A DNA stretch of 64,000 bases from assembly GCA_028829895.1 (NCBI GenBank), contig JALGAQ010000009.1, positions 3,906,001 through 3,970,000 of the forward strand, given 5' to 3'. Positions within the stretch are counted from its first letter, which is position 1. Each line of letters starts with the position of its first letter. This stretch comes from Sinotaia quadrata. Lineage: Eukaryota > Mollusca > Gastropoda > Architaenioglossa > Viviparidae. Under the pieces are notes generated by a model that searched no databases, was not told the DNA's origin, and was given only the letters and a program-made list of their open reading frames with translations. Position numbers and translations under genes: made by a program. Of this stretch, positions 12,208 through 22,859 are shown piece by piece.

Positions 12208-12616
12208 TGTAGAAAAAGTTTAACCAGATAAACGTTTCCTCCGCCAAGCAGGTATTGCAAGCCGGAAGGTATGCGCCAAATCGATACCAATCAAGAACCA
12301 CGTTTCTCGACTGAAAAGTTTATGCGATTCTAAGATAAAATAATAATAATAACTGTACAAGGATACAAACCTCAAAGGTTTGAATACACCTCCGAGAGCT
12401 CTGATAGATAGATGGATAGTTTCTGATGACAAATACAAAATAAACAATACACTTGCTCAGGACAACACTCTCGCTCACGCCGGTAAACGACCAATACAAA
12501 AGTGTAGTCAGAAAAAAGCGTTAGAAAATCAAATAAACAAAAGGTCAAGTCAATATAGTGGGTAGGGGGTAGCAGGATGGGGAGTTGGGGGATGCACAAG
12601 GAATTTCTTTTCACCA
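12208..12616 (-). repeat. LTR (3') of the BEL-type element
   Basis: About 409 bp, aligned with 17,829-18,238 in the same orientation. It carries a short extra segment near 12,226-12,245 and a few other differences. It contains an (AAT)n-like run and ends CACCA before unrelated sequence begins. Confidence 0.75.
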
Positions 12617-12740
12617 AATCGGCCACGATTTCAACTCTCTGTGGACCTGGTTCAATGTCCCGTAAACCTCACCCTCCAGCTAGAATTACGGTTGTCGCCA
12701 ACGCCCACCGAACCTACGGCCGTTCCCTACATTGGCTGAG

Positions 12741-12921
12741 CTGAAATAGTACAATTATAACTCTTGTTACAACAGCATAGGCCAATCTCCTAAGGACTCT
12801 GGCGGCGACAACCGACCCCCCGGCTGTTACCTGCCCCGGCTGAAACTGAAATAGTACAATCATAACTTTTGCTACAACAGCGGGAGCCAGCTTCTTAGAG
12901 ACGTGAGCGACTACGACCGAC
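12741..12921 (-). repeat. 76 bp imperfect direct duplication (period 105 bp)
   Basis: Unit 1 is 12,741-12,816 and unit 2 is 12,846-12,921; both are 76 bp, start CTGAAATAGTACAA and end ACCGAC. The period of 105 bp is 35 codons, so the minus-strand frame across 12,714-12,923 stays open and encodes two related hydrophobic segments ending VMIVLFQF and VIIVLFQL. The interval lies just inside the 3' LTR. I do not recognise the protein segment. Confidence 0.6.
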
Positions 12922-12952
12922 ATGCTACTCGCAGCCTTCTGTTAAACACATA

Positions 12953-14006
12953 CTACGTATTGTATCCAATTAATCGCAAATGAAGATCAACAACGTCGGA
13001 GCTTGACGATTGTTCCTCTCCATAATGCCATGAAATATTTGGGCGCAGCAACCCCTCGTTCATTCCACCTTGGAGAGGTAGCACAGCGTGATTCACTTCG
13101 GGACCTGAGGCGTCGACTGTGCGACCAATAAGAGCGTCTGATCGCAAAGAATTTCCTAAAGATTCTTCGAAGGCCACCATGTGTATAAAGTAAATCTGAG
13201 TCATGAACAGCACCAGAGATATATTCCGGAGAAAACTGTTCCATATAATCGAAATGAACTCTCGAGAAAACGGTTACCCCAGCGTGATGAGAGTCGAACG
13301 GTTTAGAGATGTCGCCTAATCCCGCAGCAGAATCACAAGGAAAATGAGATTCGTCATGCAAGAAAATATTGGCAACTACGTCGTTCGAAGAGCTAACATC
13401 ATTCTCAGTCACCATATCTGCTTTTGCTGGCAGAAAAGAAGGCAATATAACCTCCGTAGGTTGCACAACTGGAGCGGAAACAATGAAATCAGATTACCGG
13501 AAACCCTCATACTGGGATTGTGGAACTACCAAATCCTCCGATGAGAGTGGTATATGAGCCAAAACATCATTGTCACCTGCTTCAAGCATCAACTCCAATT
13601 CGGTCTCAGGCTCCAACTTAGCCTCGACTGCAGCGTCGTCAAGCGTCGGTTTGGCTATGAATGGCTGTTCTTCTACTCCTGTCTGATAAGACTTCGTATC
13701 AAAACGTCTTATCGCATTCTCGCGAGGCTGGCCTCGTCGCACCAACATCTTTGGTTCAGTAACATTACCACAGACACGCCGTCTAATCCGAGCTTCCCTA
13801 TGAACAAATATACACAGGTCTGAGAAAGTCACATTCTCCCCATTGTACATCTTGCCGTTGGCCATCCATGCCCAACTGCGCCTAGCGTCGTCGGGTATAG
13901 TACGCACGATACGTTCCAAATGCGTTATTGTGTTCATTTCGGCCTCGCGTCCCCTTTGCTGGGGAGATAACTGGCATTTCTTCATACGCATTACTACCAT
14001 CGCCAA
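12953..14006 (-). pseudogene. BEL-type gag C-terminal part in the left palindrome arm
   Basis: From 14,006 a 170-codon frame encodes HLERIVRTIPDDARRSW, FSDLCIFVHREAR and RRRVCGN, the C-terminal BEL/Pao gag segment, then an acidic tail (LEPETELELMLEAGDND). A TAA at 13,494-13,496 interrupts it. The same frame continues to 12,987 with about 170 further codons (PTEVILPSFLPAKAD, DSHHAGVTVFSRVHFDY) that I cannot assign. No zinc knuckle is visible. The overlapping frame 12,953-13,213 continues past the arm. Role inferred from family: structural gag. Confidence 0.6.
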
Positions 14007-14311
14007 TTAGTCTGTGTGATGAATTAATCAATTAGATGATCCCCTGATTTCATCCTCTCTGTAAACCTAGACATATGGACAATGATACACAAGTCACCCT
14101 GAGTTTCTCACTTCTGATTTACACTCTATTACTTCAAACACTCCTATTATATCGATCACATGACCCATCATGTTTTATCAATTTTCGTGTTCCTTTGATT
14201 ACTACTCACTCACTCAGAGTGATTGCTGCGAATAGATTCCTGGTGTCAATTGAGTTCGGACTTCTGCCTTCTCGATTGCAATTCAAGAGTCTGTGATTGG
14301 ATGTCTAAGCC
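13093..14311. repeat. Left arm of a 1.22 kb inverted repeat
   Basis: The reverse complement of this arm matches 15,709-16,932 almost base for base. The length difference (1,219 versus 1,224 bp) is explained by one 5 bp indel near 14,243 / 15,778. Only a few substitutions are visible. Homology stops sharply at both ends: outer edge TTCACTTCGGG, inner edge next to GCTTAGACA. Confidence 0.9.
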
Positions 14312-14329
14312 TTCTTCCTGCATTTTCTC

Positions 14330-15660
14330 AATAACCGTTTTGAGAGACTCACGAAAACCGTAAGGTAAGACACGGGATCCTCTACTGCTTGAAGGGCGTA
14401 CTGGGGTGATTTTCATGCCTCCTGCATACCTTGGCGGATCAACTATTATGCTCTGGAGGTCATTTGTTGCTGAATTGTGGCTTACTACCGTAGAACTAAT
14501 AGGTTAAGAAATCGAAGCATTCAATGATCCTAAGGCCTGCAATCCCAGAATGGAAGGACTGGACCGGGATACAAGGAATTTGACAACAGCAGAAACTGAC
14601 CCATCACGGACTTTTATATTACATTCTCCTAGGATCTGAAGTTCATGCCCTGTTACTCCATATAACCTGGTACTGGTGGCAGTCAGGACGGTACCTCTTG
14701 TCACTCTTTGTATCACATGGAATGGTAAGATGGACTCATTACTGCCAGTATCCACAATAAATTCTGCTTGGGCACCGGACGGAAACTCTAGTGTCTTTCT
14801 AATGAACTGAAGAACATGTCCTCGTAAATGCAATGAATAGATAATCCGAGAATTGTCTTTTCTAGGTTCATCTGACTGTACTAAATGGCAATTCTTTCCT
14901 TTGCACACCCTTTTAATATGACCTCTCCTACCATATGAATGACACACGGCATCACGAAAATGATATGTAGAATGCAAGTGAAACTCACCACAGGAAAGAC
15001 ACCGAAAGCATCCAGCCTTGTTCTGTGGGTTGGGGATTTGTTTTGGGGTTTTGGCATTGAATTTACAAGATGAACTTGAAAATTTTGAACCTGAGGACTT
15101 TTTGTTAAACAGGACCATAGTGTTTTCTGCCGTAGCTGCCTTCACATCGTAATTTTGCTCGCACATCTCATTGGCTTCAGCAAAAGTGAGATCTTGCTTG
15201 ACAAGGAGCTTCTTTTGTAGCTCTGTATTGTTAACTCATGCAATAAGTCTGTCACGCAAATGTTCCTCCAGTTTGTCCCAAAAATTTCACTTGGCTGCCT
15301 GCTTCTGCAGTTGCAATATGAACTCTCTGAAGCTCATGCTTTCACTATTAACTAGGGAGTTGAATTTTGCCCGTTCCGCGGCCCGGAAGTTGACATGCAA
15401 AATGTGTTTCAAAAAGAGAGATTTCAGGACTGGAAATTCTTGAGTAGCTGGGGATTTGGGGTAGGACAGGTTCTTCATAAGGGCATATAGGTCCCGGCCA
15501 GCGGTTGTCAGGAAATATGTTCATTTATTTAAATCACTGACATCAGACCGAAGGCTGCGCCAGAGCTACAAGCCGTCGACCCAAAATTCAATTTCTGATG
15601 AATCAGCACTCAGGTTCGTTCGTTCCAGCAGAGAAATGTCCATCTCGAACCCTATCCTGT
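14330..15660 (-). pseudogene. Gypsy-type gag-protease fragment in the palindrome spacer
   Basis: Reading leftward from a Met near 15,643, the gag has DISLLERTNLSADSSEIEFW, AGRDLYALMKNLSYPKSP and LRDRLIA. It then has the knuckles CFRCLSCGEFH..C (first, damaged) and CHSYGRRGHIKRVC (second, one Cys replaced by Tyr) within a 220-codon open frame at 14,504-15,166. The protease follows with EFIVDTGSNESILP, catalytic DTG intact. Beyond 14,500 it reads VLPYGFRESLKTVIEKMQEEG, the approach to a Gypsy RT, and stops at the arm boundary. It is a different Gypsy lineage from Gypsy-1 and Gypsy-2. RT and everything downstream are missing. Confidence 0.8.
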
Positions 15661-15708
15661 CCGCGACGCCAGTAGTAATAGTATTTCTATGAACTCAGAG
15701 ATCGGTTT

Positions 15709-16932
15709 GCTTAGACACCCAATCACAGACACTTGAATTGCAATCGAGAAGGCAGAAGTCCGAACTCAATTGACACCAGACAAGGAATCTATTCGCAGCA
15801 ATCACTCTGAGTGAGTGAGTAGTAATCAAAGGAACACGAAAATTGATAAAACATGATGGGTCATGTGATCGATATAACAGGAGTGTTTGAAGTAATAGAG
15901 TGTAAATCAGAAGTGAGAAACTCAGGGTGACTTGTGTATCATTGTCCATATGTCTAGGTTTACAGAGAGGATGAAATCAGGGGATCATCTAATTGATTAA
16001 TTCATCACACAGACTAATTGGCGATGGTAGTAATGCGTATGAAGAAATGCCAGTTATCTCCCCAGCAAAGGGGACGCGAGGCCGAAATGAACACAATAAC
16101 GCATTTGGAACGTATCGTGCGTACTATACCCGACGACGCTAGGCGCAGTTGGGCATGGATGGCCAACGGCAAGATGTACAATGGGGAGAATGTGACTTTC
16201 TCAGACCTGTGTATATTTGTTCATAAGGAAGCTCGGATTAGACGGCGTGTCTGTGGTAATGTTACTGAACCAAAGATGTTGGTGCGACGAGGCCAGCCTC
16301 GCGAGAATGCGATAAGACGTTTTGATACGAAGTCTTATCAGACAGGAGTAGAAGAACAGCCATTCATAGCCAAACCGACGCTTGACGACGCTGCAGTCGA
16401 GGCTAAGTTGGAGCCTGAGACCGAATTGGAGTTGATGCTTGAAGCAGGTGACAATGATGTTTTGGCTCATATACCACTCTCATCGGAGGATTTGGTAGTT
16501 CCACAATCCCAGTATGAGGGTTTCCGGTAATCTGATTTCATTGTTTCCGCTCCAGTTGTGCAACCTACGGAGGTTATATTGCCTTCTTTTCTGCCAGCAA
16601 AAGCAGATATGGTGACTGAGAATGATGTTAGCTCTTCGAACGACGTAGTTGCCAATATTTTCTTGCATGACGAATCTCATTTTCCTTGTGATTCTGCTGC
16701 GGGATTAGGCGACATCTCTAAACCGTTCGACTCTCATCACGCTGGGGTAACCGTTTTCTCGAGAGTTCATTTCGATTATATGGAACAGTTTTCTCCGGAA
16801 TATATCTCTGGTGCTGTTCATGACTCAGATTTACTTTATACACATGGTGGCCTTCGAAGAATCTTTAGGAAATTCTTTGCGATCAGACGCTCTTATTGGT
16901 CGCACAGTCGACGCCTCAGGTCCCGAAGTGAA
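15709..16932. repeat. Right arm of the 1.22 kb inverted repeat
   Basis: Inverted copy of 13,093-14,311, separated from it by a 1,397 bp spacer. This arm runs against the parent element's direction: gag N-terminal coding on the minus strand (17,640-16,933) runs into this arm's antisense. That makes this arm the duplicated, inverted one. Confidence 0.9.
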
Positions 16933-16944
16933 GCGTCGCCGTGA
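16018..16944 (+). pseudogene. Inverted duplicate of the BEL-type gag C-terminal part
   Basis: Encodes the same 170-residue segment as 14,006-13,494 with one visible change (FVHKEAR here, FVHREAR there), the same TAA at 16,528-16,530, and the same downstream frame to the arm's end. Its orientation is opposite to the parent element. Identical breaks in both arms mean that the stop predates the duplication, or that the arms have been homogenised. Confidence 0.65.
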
Positions 16945-17640
16945 GTTTTCTGCAACCCTCTGTATAAATCCTGGATTTTGGTCTTCGTGACCATATGATC
17001 CCTATCAAACAGCTTCCTAAGAATCTCTTTCGCAGTGACTTAGCCACGTCCGGGATCATTCCCAAAGCATGCAGCGATAGATTCTCTCGCTAAACCTGTG
17101 CATTGATTCATCAAATAAACTAGTCTTATCCCGTTGTCTAATACTCTCTGCTCAACTAAGTTTTGGAACTGTTCCATAAACTTCGAATATTGCTTGGGGT
17201 TCCCGTCGAACTGTGGAAGAACTACTTAGGGCACGTGCGGTTTGAATAGGTTAGGAGGATGATCATTTAATAGCGGAGGAGAGCAGGACTCCACCGTTTC
17301 TAATCTAGGAAAACTTACCCAAGCGCGTTCAGGTCGATCGAGGATGGAGGGAGTTGCCACGAGTCTATGGTGTACCTCTTCACATAGGTCAACTGCTCAT
17401 TCACCATGGGTTCCATGCGGCTTTCAGAGCTCAGTCCGACGGTCTCGGAACGGGGATTTGCTCGAAAAATGGCATCCTACCGATCCATAATCTCTAGCTC
17501 CTTCAGCATGCGACGTCTTCGTTCTTGTCATTTTCGGCCCATTCTGCGTCGAAATTTGCTGGGCTCGAATACCCAGCTTCGTCGTTGTCCCTCGCCTAAT
17601 ACCCACTACTAAGCTTATTACCAACTAAGAGGGGTTGTCT
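16933..17640 (-). pseudogene. BEL/Pao gag N-terminal part, broken
   Basis: On the minus strand a basic, coiled-coil-like start (RRRMLKELEIMDR near 17,460-17,525) is followed by the BEL gag core: LPQFDGNPKQYSKFMEQF near 17,165-17,220, then a segment matching NGIRLVYLMNQC, GLARESIAACFG and GYRKAREILRKLFDRDHM down to about 16,980. This is the DUF1759-type gag fold. The frame shifts several times. It is cut at 16,932 where the inverted arm begins, so it is not continuous with the C-terminal gag part. Confidence 0.72.
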
Positions 17641-17828
17641 TATAATGGGACGTGAACCAGGGTTGTCAAAAGAAAAAGTTAAAACGGGGACTTGCAGAGT
17701 CTTCTGTATGAGCGCGGTTGTTCCATCAGGGAAATCCCGGCGATCCAGTGACGCCGTTACGTCATACGAGTGTTCGGTCCCATGTTCTTTCTCAAAGCAA
17801 GTTTTGGGGAGGTCATCTCTTTGAGAAT

Positions 17829-18238
17829 TGTAGAGAAAGTTTAACCAAGCAGGTATTGCAAGCCGGGAGATATGCACCAAATCGATACCAATCAACAACC
17901 AAGTTTCTCGACTGAAAGGTTTATGCGATTCTAAGATAAAATAATAATAATAACTGTACAAGGATACAAACCTCAAAGTTTTGAATACACCTCCGAGACC
18001 TCTAATAAGTTGGAGAGTTTCTGATAACGGACACAACTATAAAGAGTTAGTAAAATGCAATATTCAATGGGAAACTTGCTCAGGACAACACGCTCACTCA
18101 CGCCGGTAAACGACCAATACGAAAGTGCAGTCAAATATAGCGGTAGGAAAGTAAATAAAACAAAGGTCAGTTCAATATGGGGATAGTGGGTAGCAGGATC
18201 GGGAGTTGAGGCATGCACAAGGAAATTTCTTTACACCA
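17829..18238 (-). repeat. LTR (5') of the BEL-type element
   Basis: About 410 bp, the partner of 12,208-12,616. Shared landmarks include AAGCAGGTATTGCAAGCCGG and GCTCAGGACAACAC. Gag-like coding sequence follows it on the minus strand. Confidence 0.75.
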
Positions 18239-18858
18239 ATTATCCAATTTTTAGCTATATTACGGAATAGAAAGTAATTCTAAAGTAGCAAACTTGTTTG
18301 TCCTCATGTAAAAATAGCCTTGAAGAAAGTTTACAAAGAGAGCTTAATCGGACATAACAGTACATGTATATAAATTTAATTTGTTCAAGTCTATCTGTTA
18401 AGCGTGGATCATACAAAGTTTGGCGCTAGGTCTGATGACGGTACTGAATCCCCATGTTCATGATAACACAGGATTACATAACTTACACAGAATTACACAG
18501 ATTACACAAATAAAACAAAATTTTGAGAATTTAGGGCGTCATTTCAGATCCGTCACGGGGTACCACAATAGTTTTCCCGTAAAATTATTTTGGTCAAATT
18601 TGGTATCAATCAGCATAAAATCGCATGGTCTTTCATTTAATGATTGTGCGATCATCTTTTGTCAGCTACATAGACTTATTCCTAGAACAATGAAATGTGG
18701 CTGTGGGAATCGACACAGGATTCACAAGGGCTGATGGTTTTAATTTTGCTACGCTCTCCTCGCTCGTAATTTTTATATTGTTATTGCAATGAGTTTAAAA
18801 GTTAGCGCACTTCATAATTGCGTTATTTGCAGGAAGAAAGTTACCTTAAACGGTTTCC
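18239..18858. other. Unassigned sequence between two LTR elements
   Basis: AT-rich and without a recognisable domain. A 104-codon plus frame (18,420-18,734) contains short TTACACA-type tandem runs near 18,475-18,510 and matches nothing I know. No Gypsy-2 LTR is found here, so Gypsy-2a is truncated on its 5' side. Confidence 0.4.
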
Positions 18859-19452
18859 CGTATAAACAGAGAATGCGAGCGGTTCCAGCTAGGCTCCTTA
18901 ATTGAGCACCAGTTCAAATACCTTATGTTTGTTACGGGGCTCCAATCTCCAAACGATGAAGACTTGAGGACGCGGTTATTAGTTAAAATCGACCAAGAGC
19001 CAAACTCCACCTTGGACACGCTGATGGCCGAATGCAAGCGCATTCTCACCATCAAGCACGACTCGGCGATGATCCAGAAATCTTCAAGTTCGGTACACAC
19101 TGTTCATTCGGAAGAAAACAATTCTGGCTCGCGCTCGAGGAGACTCACCCCACAACCTGACAACTGTGACGCGCGCTCCGCGGGACTTGGCCCGCGTGGG
19201 CAACCGCAAACTCGATCGACGGGACTTGGCCCGCACGAATCCGGCTCCCGAGCAACGAACTCACCACCGTCGAGTAACTGGCTGTGTGGCGCTTGGCACT
19301 ACGTTCGTTTCTGCCCTTTTAAGAAACACCGTTGCAAGAATTGCAAACGCCAAGGTCACAAAGAAGGTTTCTGCCCTACCTGGCCGCCCCTCACGAAGAT
19401 GTCGAACCCAGTCCAATTCCTTGTTGACGCCAGTCACTGTCAATGCAGCTAA
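18859..19452 (+). pseudogene. Gypsy-2a gag, 5'-truncated
   Basis: The frame open from 18,925 starts in the gag middle (FVTGLQSPNDEDLRTRLL, KIDQEPNSTLDTLMAE). It passes through a Ser/Arg-rich linker with a repeated TGLGPHESG/AGLGPRGQ segment and ends in two zinc knuckles: CGAWHYVRFC and CKNCKRQGHKEGFC. These would bind RNA in the particle. Upstream, MRAVPARLLN-like residues near 18,866 match copy 2b. The protease-integrase frame overlaps its end, consistent with a frameshift between gag and pol. Confidence 0.82.
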
Positions 19453-21137
19453 TCAGCGCAAGTATATGTCAGTGGTCATCAATGGACTTGACTGCCGCCT
19501 CCAGTTGAACACAGCCTCAGACATCACTATATTGTCTCGTTCAACCTGGAAATCATTGGGTGCACCTCCATTACACCGCACATCTCAATCTGCTACCAGT
19601 GCATGTGGTGGCACGCTTCCTCTATGCGGTCGACTACAATGCTGCATTTCATACAAAGGAACTACACGGACAGGAACCTGTTTCATCGCTGAAACAGATC
19701 TAAATCTTCTCGGTTTCGACTGGTTACACTTACTTGGTTTGTCTGATTTGCCTATTCGAGCTATCTGCAATCAGATATCATCTACATCGCCAACACGGAC
19801 CTCTTCATCGGAGGTCCTCCTTGCTGACGCTATTCGTGGGCTCCCAGTTACCACCGTAGACGTGCGAAAGTCGACTCTGAAGGATCCGCTACTCAAAGAG
19901 GTAATATCCTATGTCAAGAAAACTTGGCCTAGACGGACTTTCAACGGCGAACTACAACAATTCTTTCAACGCCGAGAGGCCCCTTTCGGTGGTTGATAAC
20001 TGTCTCATGTTCGCGAACCGTGTAGTGATTCCTCATATTCTGCGCCCAACAGTCCTACGGCAATTTCATTCTGGCCACCCAGGAATTGGCAGAATGAAAG
20101 CAATCGCCCGCTCTCACGCATATTGGCCAGGTATGGATAAAGAGATCGAGGATCTGGTCAAAAACTGCTCAAAATGTCAGCAAGCGGCCAAAAATTCAAC
20201 TCGATAACATCCAAGCCCATGGGAGGAACCATCGGAACCATGGTCCCTTCTCCAGATAGACTTTGCTGGTCCAATCAATGGCACCTCCTACCTTACCATT
20301 GTGGATGCCTTCTCCAAATGGTCGATGCCACCACAAGCATCGACGTCAACAATCAATGTTTTACGCCGACTGCTCAGTCAGCACGGACTACCCGAAACTT
20401 TGGTATCCGACAACGGCTCCCAGTTTACATCTGCTCAGTTCTCAGAATTCTGTCAACAAAACAATATCGACCACATTCGATCACCGCCATATCACCCGGA
20501 ATCGAATGGTCAGGCTGAGCGTTTCGTAGACACCTTCAAGCGTGCCCTCCTCAAGTCAAGAGGGGAGGGGACGGAAGAAGAGCTTCTACAGCGATTTTTG
20601 CTGCTGTATCGATCGACACCTGGAGACCACGTACCAAAAAAACAATCCCTGGCTGAGGCTCTGATGGGAAGAAAAATCCGAACAACACATTCTGCGCTGG
20701 TGCCACAGACAGAAAAACTGCACACGGTAAAAATGCATCTCACGTCGGTGGCTTTCACACCGGTTCACTTGTGTACGCCCGTGACTACCGTTTGGGAAGA
20801 GACAAATGGGCAGAAGGTGTGATCGTCGGAAGACGCGGTCGGCTATTATATATGGTGGAAGTCGGAAACCACACTTGGGTTCGTCACCGTAATCAATTAA
20901 AACCCAGAATGTGTTCATTCAGCCGCGAAGAAACGCAGAGGTGTTTACCGCTGGACATCCTGCTGGACACATTCAATCTAAAACCTACTCCACCGTCGGA
21001 AAGTTCGGCTGGCTGCGCAGATGATTCCCTTGATTCCAGCTTCCTAGACGCTGCTCTGATCGACCACGACGGAAGACAGTGCGCCTACAGGTGGACCCCA
21101 AATGAATTGTGTATTGAAGTCTCTTTACGAGGGGAGG
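19390..21137 (+). pseudogene. Gypsy-2a protease-integrase fusion (no RT/RNase H)
   Basis: One frame runs from gag overlap to 19,996. The protease has LNTASDITILS, with the catalytic Asp replaced by Asn, then FIAETDLNLLGFDWL. Within about 30 residues it reaches LLADAIRGLPVTTVDVRKS, whose ADAI-RGLP resembles the last residues of RNase H (ADALSRLP), and LKDPLLKEVISYVKKTWP, the integrase N-terminus. After a frame change at 19,990 come HPGIGRMKAIARSHAYWPGM and CSKCQQ, a TAA at 20,205, QIDFAGP (first Asp), SDNGSQFTS (second Asp) and ESNGQAERF (Glu). A further shift near 20,750 leads to the C-terminal domain (WAEGVIVGRRGRLLYMVEVG). Confidence 0.85.
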
Positions 21138-21572
21138 TGTTGGGAATATCCAAGTATTCCCAAAAACTTAAAGCCATGCCCGATTTCCCTGTGTTTGCCG
21201 ATGGCATCAAACGCCATCCTTCCCATGATTGGTTAGCTGTTCGGCCAATAGCTAGACTCTTTACCAGGTCTACTCGTCTGATTGGTCGACCGTTTTAAAA
21301 AGTCTAGGCGACCTGGAACTCGCCATAGCACCAGCGCTCCCATTGGCACGTGATCGATCAGTACCTGAGACCTATAAATATGTACGTTTTGTTAATTTTG
21401 TCGCCTTGGTTGTTTACAATACATTTCCTTCTTTAATTGATTGGCTTTTGGGTAGCAGTACCAAGAGGGACAGACAAGATACGTAAGAAGAAGGTAAAGT
21501 GAACAAGATAAGAATAATTATCGTAATTATCTTGTCAATCGGAGAATCGAGAGCCTTTGCAAAAACGTAACA
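21138..21572 (+). repeat. 3' LTR of Gypsy-2a
   Basis: About 435 bp, starting TGTTGGGAATATCC after a purine tract (GAGGGGAGG) and ending CGTAACA. It corresponds along its length to 31,160-31,593 on the opposite strand. A TATAAATA-like box lies near 21,373-21,380. LINE B sequence begins at 21,573 with no spacer. Confidence 0.85.
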
Positions 21573-21579
21573 TGCAACT

Positions 21580-22750
21580 ATGGTTCATCGAGCACAAGCC
21601 GATCTTCTTTGGCGTGACGGACACTTGGCTACACGAAGATATCACCGATGCTGAATTCAGCATCCCAGGCTACACCTTATATAGGCGCGACTGATGTCAC
21701 AGTCCTCATGGAGGAGTTTTACGCTTCCAACAAGCTAAGATCGAAGGAACTTATCCGCGAAGCTCAACCCCAAACATAGTCGGAACAGATTTACGTGGCT
21801 GTGTTCTCTTCGTCTGGCGCTCACACCATGGTGGGCCTACTGTACATGAGCCCAGGAAACTCAGAACACTAATGGATCCACACCGTCGCCAGATTCCCCA
21901 ACTCTGCGTCTATGTCTGATGGGCGATTTCAACCTACCTCACATCGACTGGAAATCCCACGGATTATCCACGGTATCTACACTCACTGAAAGGGCCTTCT
22001 TCGAATTGGTTTCAGAAAAAACACTGATGCAACACGTCCTCGAACCCACGCGCTTCGATGCTGGTAGCATCCATTCATGCCTGGATCTTCTATTAACGAC
22101 CCACCAGCACTCAGTAGAGCAGGTATCCGTCAGCGAGCCACTAGGATCCAGCGACCGCGCAATCATACGCGCTGCTTTCCATCTACAATCAAGGCAACGC
22201 GTGAGCATCGAACTCGTAAGAAATTTCTGGAAGACGGATGTTGCATCGATGATGCTCCATGCTCAAAAAATTAACTGGAACACAGAACATCTAGCCTCAG
22301 TGGAAGAGAAATTGGAACTTCTGATGCGAAATTTGGAAATCCTGTGCACCCTATACGTTCCGCTCAAAATACCAGGCCACGCTTGCAAGAGACCCGCGGG
22401 ATCTCTAATCAAATAATGGCTCTCTAGAGCCTCAGGAAACGAGCCCAGAACCGTTACAAGTGTCACGGTTCATCCTCCGAGTATGATCCAATTCGCAATA
22501 AATGCAAAGGAGAGATACGGCGGATCTACTAATCAGTGTAGCGACAACTCAACCTAAACGATCTTCACGTACATAAACAGAAGACGCCGCCAGGCCGTCG
22601 GTATTCGGACCTAGTCTATTGTAACGCACTCGCCACCCAGGACGACAAATTCAAGGTTACAGCATTAGCAGACTAATACAGCCTCGTTTACTCACCCACC
22701 GATACTCCGACAGACAACTTACCTCTTGCAGATATCACTCCTCCATTGGC
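21580..22750 (+). pseudogene. CR1-like LINE B endonuclease and RT start, broken
   Basis: The first endonuclease block is in broken frames to about 21,905. From 21,919 a 165-codon frame has MGDFNLPHIDW, LEPTRFDAGSIHSCLDLLL and EPLGSSDRAII. The SDH motif of APE-type endonucleases reads SDR, so the catalytic His is lost. After a stop at 22,416, degraded sequence (KCKGEIRRIY) marks the run-up to RT. The fragment is inactive. Confidence 0.8.
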
Positions 22751-22859
22751 TTGAGGATGTATGACCGTTAAGATCACTACCCTCTGAAGAAAAGTGTAAA
22801 AGCCTAAACGTATTTATTCTATACCATCGTCGCACCAGGTGGATCCAATAATTCCTCTT

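Larger units (their letters stand above)
12208..18238 (-). mobile_element. BEL-type LTR element rearranged around a large palindrome
   Basis: Two direct repeats of about 410 bp (12,208-12,616 and 17,829-18,238) flank 5.2 kb. On the minus strand the interior starts with a BEL/Pao gag N-terminus (17,640-16,933). It then enters an inverted copy of a later gag segment (16,932-15,709), a 1.4 kb spacer holding another element's gag-protease, and the same gag segment in the expected orientation (14,311-13,093). No BEL RT, RNase H or integrase is present. It is therefore a non-autonomous or heavily rearranged element. The left LTR starts 20 bp from the end of Gypsy-1. Confidence 0.7.
18859..21572 (+). 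mobile_element. Gypsy-2a: LTR retrotransposon lacking RT and RNase H
   Basis: Plus-strand copy: gag with zinc knuckles, aspartic protease, then directly the integrase, and a 3' LTR at 21,138-21,572. The RT-RNase H region, normally over 400 codons, is absent. Similarity to Gypsy-2b starts near 18,859 (GTATAAACAGA), inside gag, so the 5' LTR and gag N-terminus are lost here. The integrase resembles the Mag-like Gypsy lineage (tentative). The 3' LTR abuts CR1-like LINE B. Confidence 0.85.

Noticed and set aside
13093..16932. Palindrome arms as terminal inverted repeats of a DNA transposon
   Set aside because: No target-site duplication flanks the outer ends, no transposase is inside, and the arms carry BEL gag sequence that continues outside the left arm.
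12208..18238. An intact autonomous BEL element between the 410 bp LTRs
   Set aside because: No RT, RNase H or BEL integrase motif occurs in any frame between the LTRs.
18425..18470. Hammerhead ribozyme core (CTGATGA near 18,431, also 24,106 and 48,768)
   Set aside because: No GAAA box with matching stems lies in the right position near any of these.
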